Of a stretch of DNA of 64,000 bases, positions 59,043 through 64,000 are shown in pieces. Every line of letters begins with the position of its first letter. The first letter of the stretch is position 1. Below the pieces are notes generated by a model, which worked only from the letters and a program-made list of their open reading frames with translations, was not told the origin of the DNA and did no database searches. This stretch comes from Deltaproteobacteria bacterium (GTDB lineage Bacteria > Myxococcota_A > UBA796 > SXON01): positions 1 to 64,000 of the forward strand of contig BJHF01000025.1 of assembly GCA_014191855.1 (NCBI GenBank), read 5' to 3'. The translations under genes and the position numbers were made by a program.

Positions 59043-62000
59043 ATGGCGCCGGCGCTCTACCTCGTGAACGTGCTGGCCTGCGATGCGGAGCGGGTGCCCG
59101 ATGCCGAGCCCGAGCCCGCTGCCGACTCCGGCGTGATCGCCGAGGCGCCCGCCGCCGACCTCCCCGTGCACATTACCCAGCCGCGCGAAGGCAACGTCGT
59201 TAGCGGAGTCCAGCGAGTCCGAGGGGAGCTTGAGGATGGAATCGGCTGGGTCACCGCGATGGATTGGAGCCTGGATAGCGCCCCTCTGTTTCACGACGAC
59301 GAGGAGCCGTCGGAGTGGCAGTGGAACACCTGCTCCTACCCGCCCGGGCCGCACGAGCTGAGCGCCAGCGCGGTGGACGATCGGGACGGACGCACGGGGC
59401 GCGACACGGTCACGATCGAGATCGATCAGGGGTTTTTGATCGCATTTTCCGGGTTTGACAACGATTTCTCGCCAGGCGATGCGCTGCAGGTGTGGGCTGC
59501 GGACGATCGGGAGATTTCGGAGGTCGTGTGGTGGATCGATGGCGTCGAGGTGGCCCGCTCCGGAGCTGGTGAGGGCGTCTCGACCGTGGAGTGCAGCGCC
59601 GAGTGCGACAACCTGTGCCAACGATTCACGGCCGACTTCGACGTGCTTTCGCTGGCGGAAGGGGACCACCCGTTGGAGGTCCGCGTGATGAACGCGGCCG
59701 GGGAGACGCTGTCGAAAGTCACCACCCTGCGCCGGGATGGCGATGCCGATGCAGACGGGTTCGACGGGCCCGAGTGGGGAGGTGCGGACTGCCACGACGG
59801 CGACGCCTCGGTCTCCCCGGCCGCACCCGAGCGCTGCGATGGCCGTGACAACGACTGTGATGGGCAGGTGGACGAGGATTTCGACGTAGATGGCGACGGA
59901 TTCATCGACGCCGGGCGGTGCGAAGTCGGCCTCGATTGCGACGATCTAGACCCGTTGGTGAATCCCGACGCCGCCGAGGCCTGCGACGAAGTTGACAACG
60001 ATTGCGACGGCTATATCGACGTCTCGGAGCCCCCGGAGCACACCGGCGTCGTCGCCTCGGATTCGCTGACGGCAACCGTCGCGGGCCAGTTTTGGGGGAA
60101 CGCCTACACCCCGGTTCACGACGTGCGGCTCACCTTCTTCGACGTCTACGTCCGGCCGACCGGCAGCCTGTTGTTCTCGGTGTATGAAGCGGATGAGGGG
60201 AGCGGCGTGTACGCGCTGGTGGCTTCTTCGACCATCGTCCCGACGGGTGCCCTCGAGTGGGTGGGCTCAGGCACGCTGGACGTTGAGCTGGTGGGCGGTC
60301 GCGACTACCTGCTCGGCGTTGGCGCGGACCACGGGCTGTCGCTTCGCTACGAACGCGGGCCGACGCTTTCGGAGGTCACCGCGCTGGTGCAGGGCGGCTT
60401 GGTGAAGTCGACCGCTTCGATTCAGCCGTCTACGCTCGCCGACACGCCCGATGCCAATGGCCTGATGTACCAGACGGTGCACCTCTGGTGGATCGAGGAG
60501 GAGAACCTCGATGTGGACGGGGACGGGCTGAACGCCTGGTGCGGCGATTGTGACGATGGGGACCCCTACACGGCTGCTGGCTTCCCGGAGTCCTGCGACG
60601 GCCTCGACAACGACTGCGACGGGGCCGTGCCCGCCGACGAAGCCGACGCCGATGGGGACGGGGATCGCGTATGCGACGCAGATTGCGACGACGGCGATTC
60701 GCTGCGATATCCCTCGTCTGTCGAGCTTTGCGACGGCGTTGACAATGATTGTGACGCCTCGACGACCGAAGCCGACGGGGATGGCGACGGTGTCCTGGCC
60801 TGCTGGGGCGGGGACGGCATGGACTGCGCCGATGACGATGCGTCTATGCTGACTGCCACACGCTACCTCGACGCGGACGGCGACGGGCACGGAGATCCTT
60901 TCACCGCTTCTACCGGGTGTCCTTTCGCGGCCGGCGCCGTGCTCGATGGCGACGACTGCGACGATGGCGATTCGGCCACGAGTCCCGACGCCAGCGAGGT
61001 TTGCGACGGCATCGACAATAATTGCGACGGTTCGATCGACGAAGGCTTCGATGCCGACGGCGACGGCGTTGCCGCGTGTTTTGATTGCCACGACACCGAG
61101 CCGAGCGTTTTCCCCGGTGCGATCGAGGTTTGCGGCGACGCGGTGGACGACGACTGTGACGGGGTGGCGGAGACGTGTCGCTTCGAGGGGGAGTATGGGG
61201 CGGGCGAGGCGGACGCGATCGTGGTGGGGGCGTCCGCCTACGAGTGCATCGGCTCGTCGATCGGCGTGGGCGACTTCGATGGGGATGGGCAGGCGGACCT
61301 CATGATCGCGGCGTATATTGCGGACTATGATGGTCTGGTCAATAACGGGGGGGTCGCCGTGATTCGGGGCCCGATCACGGCCGATGTCGAGGTCAATCCG
61401 GCCGCGGCCACGCAGCTCTACGGCGGCGACGACGATTCTTTTGGTTCTGCACTCGCCATCGCGGACGTGGACGGCGACGATTTGGACGACCTCGTGGTGG
61501 GTGCCTACCGGGATGACGATGGCGGAAGCGATGCGGGTGCCGCCTACGTGATCCCCTCCGCCACGGCCACAACCGGTCCTGTGGACGGGATCGGCTTCAA
61601 GCTGGTGGGGCAGGATTCGGGTGCGTACTTTGGCCAGAGCGTGGCGAGCGGCGACGTGAACGGAGACGGCAATGCGGATGTGATCGTCGGCGCGTACCTC
61701 GCCGATAACACCGAGACCAACCAAGGGGCGGCGTGGCTGTTTCTGGGGCCCATCGTGGGCGATCTGGTCACGGCCTTCGCCGACGCCGTGCTGCTCGGCG
61801 AGGAGAGCTTCGACGGAGCCGGCCGCGCCGTCGTGAGCGGGGCCGACCTCACGGGCGATGGGATCGACGACATCGTGGTGGGCGCGCACGGCAACGACTG
61901 GGGAGCGCTCTACGTGGTATCCGAGGCGGCCGGTTCGCTACTCCTGAGCGGCGCAGACACAAAGATCGTGGGTGACGCGGGCGCCGACTCGCTCGGCTAT

Positions 62001-62507
62001 GCCACGCCGGTCCTGGTCGATCTCGACGGCGATGGCTGGGAAGACGTTGTGGCGGGCGCGACGCAGGCGGACGGGGACGCGCCCGGATCGGGCGGCGTGT
62101 TTGCGTGGTACGGGCCGTTCGGCTCCACGCGTTCGACCGCGAGCGCCGACGTGACGCTCCGGGGCGAGTACGCGCAGGACACTGCAGGATATCCCGTCGT
62201 TTCCCTTGGAGATCTTGACGGGGATGGTCCAGTGGACCTCCTGGTGGGTGCGGCCGGGAGTGACGCGAACGGCGGCTCAGCGGGCGCGGCCTACCTGGTG
62301 CACGGCCCCCTGCGCGGTACGTTCTCGCTCAGCCACGCGGACGCAGTGTTCCGCGGCGACGCCGAGAGGGACACCTTTGGGGCCGCAGCGGCCGGAGGTG
62401 CAGACCTCTCCGGCGACGGCGTTGCCGATGTCCTCTTCACAGCCTCAGGCAGCGATCGCGGCCAGTCGGGCGGTGGCGCCGTCTACCTCTTCAACGGACC
62501 GGAGTAG
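59043..62507 (+). CDS. Large MopE / FG-GAP lipoprotein A
   Basis: 1154 residues from ATG 59043; upstream in-frame sequence is not signal-like. Signal MAPALYLVNVLACDAE (lipobox LAC). Residues about 30-220: Ig-like modules (PVHITQPREGNVVSGVQRV, EWQWNTCSYPPGPHELSASAVDD). Then MopE units (DCHDGDASVSPAAPERCDGRDNDCDGQVDEDF), a jelly-roll-like domain (YTPVHDVRLTFFDVYVRPTGSLLFSVYEADEGSGVYALVASS), further MopE units, and a C-terminal FG-GAP propeller of about 400 residues (DFDGDGQAD, DVDGDDLDD, DVNGDGNAD, DLTGDGIDD, DLDGDGWED, DLDGDGPVD, DLSGDGVAD). Paralogue of the next gene, five bases downstream. Confidence 0.88.
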   Translation: MAPALYLVNVLACDAERVPDAEPEPAADSGVIAEAPAADLPVHITQPREGNVVSGVQRVRGELEDGIGWVTAMDWSLDSAPLFHDDEEPSEWQWNTCSYPPGPHELSASAVDDRDGRTGRDTVTIEIDQGFLIAFSGFDNDFSPGDALQVWAADDREISEVVWWIDGVEVARSGAGEGVSTVECSAECDNLCQRFTADFDVLSLAEGDHPLEVRVMNAAGETLSKVTTLRRDGDADADGFDGPEWGGADCHDGDASVSPAAPERCDGRDNDCDGQVDEDFDVDGDGFIDAGRCEVGLDCDDLDPLVNPDAAEACDEVDNDCDGYIDVSEPPEHTGVVASDSLTATVAGQFWGNAYTPVHDVRLTFFDVYVRPTGSLLFSVYEADEGSGVYALVASSTIVPTGALEWVGSGTLDVELVGGRDYLLGVGADHGLSLRYERGPTLSEVTALVQGGLVKSTASIQPSTLADTPDANGLMYQTVHLWWIEEENLDVDGDGLNAWCGDCDDGDPYTAAGFPESCDGLDNDCDGAVPADEADADGDGDRVCDADCDDGDSLRYPSSVELCDGVDNDCDASTTEADGDGDGVLACWGGDGMDCADDDASMLTATRYLDADGDGHGDPFTASTGCPFAAGAVLDGDDCDDGDSATSPDASEVCDGIDNNCDGSIDEGFDADGDGVAACFDCHDTEPSVFPGAIEVCGDAVDDDCDGVAETCRFEGEYGAGEADAIVVGASAYECIGSSIGVGDFDGDGQADLMIAAYIADYDGLVNNGGVAVIRGPITADVEVNPAAATQLYGGDDDSFGSALAIADVDGDDLDDLVVGAYRDDDGGSDAGAAYVIPSATATTGPVDGIGFKLVGQDSGAYFGQSVASGDVNGDGNADVIVGAYLADNTETNQGAAWLFLGPIVGDLVTAFADAVLLGEESFDGAGRAVVSGADLTGDGIDDIVVGAHGNDWGALYVVSEAAGSLLLSGADTKIVGDAGADSLGYATPVLVDLDGDGWEDVVAGATQADGDAPGSGGVFAWYGPFGSTRSTASADVTLRGEYAQDTAGYPVVSLGDLDGDGPVDLLVGAAGSDANGGSAGAAYLVHGPLRGTFSLSHADAVFRGDAERDTFGAAAAGGADLSGDGVADVLFTASGSDRGQSGGGAVYLFNGPE

Positions 62508-62512
62508 TACCC

Positions 62513-64000
62513 ATGTGGCTCTCCATTTTCCTGCAGGCCTGTGCGGCACCCATCACGACGGAAACGGCTTCGGATGGGGATTCTACATTCGCAATCGACT
62601 CGGCCGACTCCGCGGACACCGCGGCCGGGATCCAGAAGGACCAACCCGGGACTCTCGATATCACCAGCCCCCAGGAAGGCGCCTTGCTGTACGGCACGCG
62701 CACATTAGTCGCGGAGGGCGACGACGGCGATGGTGTGCACGGCGTGGAGTGGGCGATCGACGGCGCGCCGTGGGTCGTGGATTACGACCTTCCGTCGCGA
62801 CAACCACTCGACACCTGCGGCTATGCCCCCGGTCCGCACAGCGCCTCCGCCACGCTCACCGACTACGACGAGAATACCACGATCGACGAGGTGAACTTCA
62901 TCATCGATCAGGAATTCAGCGTCACACTTGAGGGGCCGACCACAGCCATGGCGGACACGGAGCGGGTCGAAGTCCTGGCGGCCGACGACCGGGCGATCGT
63001 GGATGTGGCCTGGTTCGTCGACGGGATCGAGGTCGCGCGCAGCGCGGATGGCGTCGTCGACACCGAATGCCTCATGGATTGCCTGCTCGAATGCCTGGTG
63101 TTCACCGCAAACCTCGACACCACAGGCCTCAGCGACGGCGAACATACGCTTTCGGCGGCGGTGACCAACGAGATTGGCGAGGTCGAGTCGGACAGTCAGT
63201 TGGTCACTGTGAACCGGGATGCGGACGGGGACGGCTTCGACGTGCCTTCCCGCGGCGGCACGGACTGCGACGACAGCGATGCCCGGGTGTTTCCCGGCGC
63301 CCGGGAATCCTGCGACGGCGAAGACCAGGACTGCGACGGGGAGGTGGACGAGGGCTTCGACCGGGACGCAGACGGGTACTTCGACGACGTACGCTGCGAT
63401 TACGGCGACGACTGCGACGACGATGATGCGACCGTAAACCCTAGCGCAACGGAGGTTTGCGATGGCGTGGACAACGATTGCGATGGCTACGCGGACGTGT
63501 CCACGCCGCCGGGTGCGGCCGCCGATGAGTTCGGCACCAATTCGGACTCAGCCGTGGCGGATAGTCAGCTCTGGGCCAACGCCTACACGCCGCTGCGCGA
63601 CGCCACGCTCGCCTCGTTCGACGTGTATGTGAACCCGGTTGCGACACTCATTTTTTCGGTGTATGAGGCCGATGAATCAGGCTCCGTCTTCACCCTGGTA
63701 GCGGGGAGTACGGTCGCGACGGGCGGCGCGACAACGTGGTACGGGTCCGGGGATCTTCAGGTGAGCCTCACCGCTGGGCGAAAGTACCTGTTCGGCGTTT
63801 CTGAGGAGAGCGCGGCTCGCTTCTACTATGAGCCTTTCCCGGTGCTTGGCGCCACGACCGAGCTGGAGGCGGAGGGGTTTGTTCGGGACACGACGGCAAG
63901 CCAACCCGACACGGTTACGGCGACGCCCACCGATACCGTACTGTTGAACCAGCGGGTGTATTTGACGTGGCTCGAGGGCGAAAATGAGGATGCCGACGCC
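62513..64000 (+). CDS. MopE lipoprotein B (3'-truncated by window end)
   Basis: At least 496 residues from ATG 62513; the frame is open at 64000, so the gene continues. Signal MWLSIFLQAC. The order is the same as the first half of gene A: Ig-like modules (ITSPQEGALLYGTRTLVAEG; DLPSRQPLDTCGYAPGPHSASATLTDYD), MopE units (DCDDSDARVFPGARESCDGEDQDCDGEVDEGF; VCDGVDNDCDGYADVS) and a jelly-roll-like domain (YTPLRDATLASFDVYVNPVATLIFSVYEADESGSVFTLV). It follows gene A after five bases and is clearly a tandem duplicate at moderate identity, so co-transcription is near certain. Confidence 0.88.
   Translation, partial: MWLSIFLQACAAPITTETASDGDSTFAIDSADSADTAAGIQKDQPGTLDITSPQEGALLYGTRTLVAEGDDGDGVHGVEWAIDGAPWVVDYDLPSRQPLDTCGYAPGPHSASATLTDYDENTTIDEVNFIIDQEFSVTLEGPTTAMADTERVEVLAADDRAIVDVAWFVDGIEVARSADGVVDTECLMDCLLECLVFTANLDTTGLSDGEHTLSAAVTNEIGEVESDSQLVTVNRDADGDGFDVPSRGGTDCDDSDARVFPGARESCDGEDQDCDGEVDEGFDRDADGYFDDVRCDYGDDCDDDDATVNPSATEVCDGVDNDCDGYADVSTPPGAAADEFGTNSDSAVADSQLWANAYTPLRDATLASFDVYVNPVATLIFSVYEADESGSVFTLVAGSTVATGGATTWYGSGDLQVSLTAGRKYLFGVSEESAARFYYEPFPVLGATTELEAEGFVRDTTASQPDTVTATPTDTVLLNQRVYLTWLEGENEDADA

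Overview
The window is chromosomal DNA from a GC-rich Gram-negative bacterium, most likely an uncultivated member of the Myxococcota/deltaproteobacterial group. Grounds: many lipobox lipoproteins, eight proteins with MopE-type metal-binding motifs (DCDD / CDGVDNDCDG), FG-GAP/VCBS beta-propeller lipoproteins, MYXO-CTERM-like C-termini, OmpA, LolA-like and pentaheme cytochrome proteins of a two-membrane cell, and frequent GTG starts. The lineage is inference; the window holds no rRNA or tRNA.

Layout. 1-5.3 kb: MopE lipoprotein, VanZ-like membrane protein, succinyl-CoA synthetase sucC (broken by an in-frame amber codon) and sucD, a small membrane protein and a CotH remnant. 5.3-12.1 kb: secreted proteins and lipoproteins, including two large divergent MopE/FG-GAP proteins. 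12.1-18.8 kb: ndk, an unknown protein, an S26 signal-peptidase homologue without its catalytic residues coupled to an FG-GAP lipoprotein, a hybrid histidine kinase and a Pro-rich membrane protein. 18.9-25.5 kb: fatty acid desaturase with an isopropylmalate dehydrogenase-like enzyme, a WecG/TagA glycosyltransferase coupled to a TIG lipoprotein, a radical SAM protein and a HEAT protein. 25.5-33.1 kb: one long co-directional run, surE-dedA-apt, then a beta-barrel protein, ABC ATPase, two FtsX-type permeases and a LolA-like protein, which looks like an envelope lipoprotein or lipid trafficking system, then a zinc-ribbon protein. 33.2-40.8 kb: OmpA protein, MopE protein, arylsulfotransferase-like and sulfatase-like lipoproteins, and an ECF sigma/cupin anti-sigma pair. 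40.9-50.8 kb: a 1564-residue MopE/FG-GAP protein, a pentaheme cytochrome, and a PilZ / rhodanese-like / lytic transglycosylase operon. 50.9-64 kb: CreD-like protein, propeller lipoprotein, a frameshifted winged-helix/ATPase/TPR regulator, an OmpA-domain protein without signal peptide, a GNAT acetyltransferase, a Uma2-like remnant, and two tandem MopE paralogues, the last running off the window end.

Theme. Housekeeping genes (sucCD, ndk, surE, apt, leuB-like) are set among genes for the cell envelope and surface: lipoprotein display, lipoprotein transport, peptidoglycan remodelling and regulation. Stop/start overlaps of the GTGA type recur and tie unlike genes into coupled pairs. No insertion sequence, prophage, CRISPR array or RNA gene was found. 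Decay is visible at sucC, the large regulator, a CotH fragment and a Uma2-like fragment, and a 52-bp repeat occurs twice about 5.7 kb apart.
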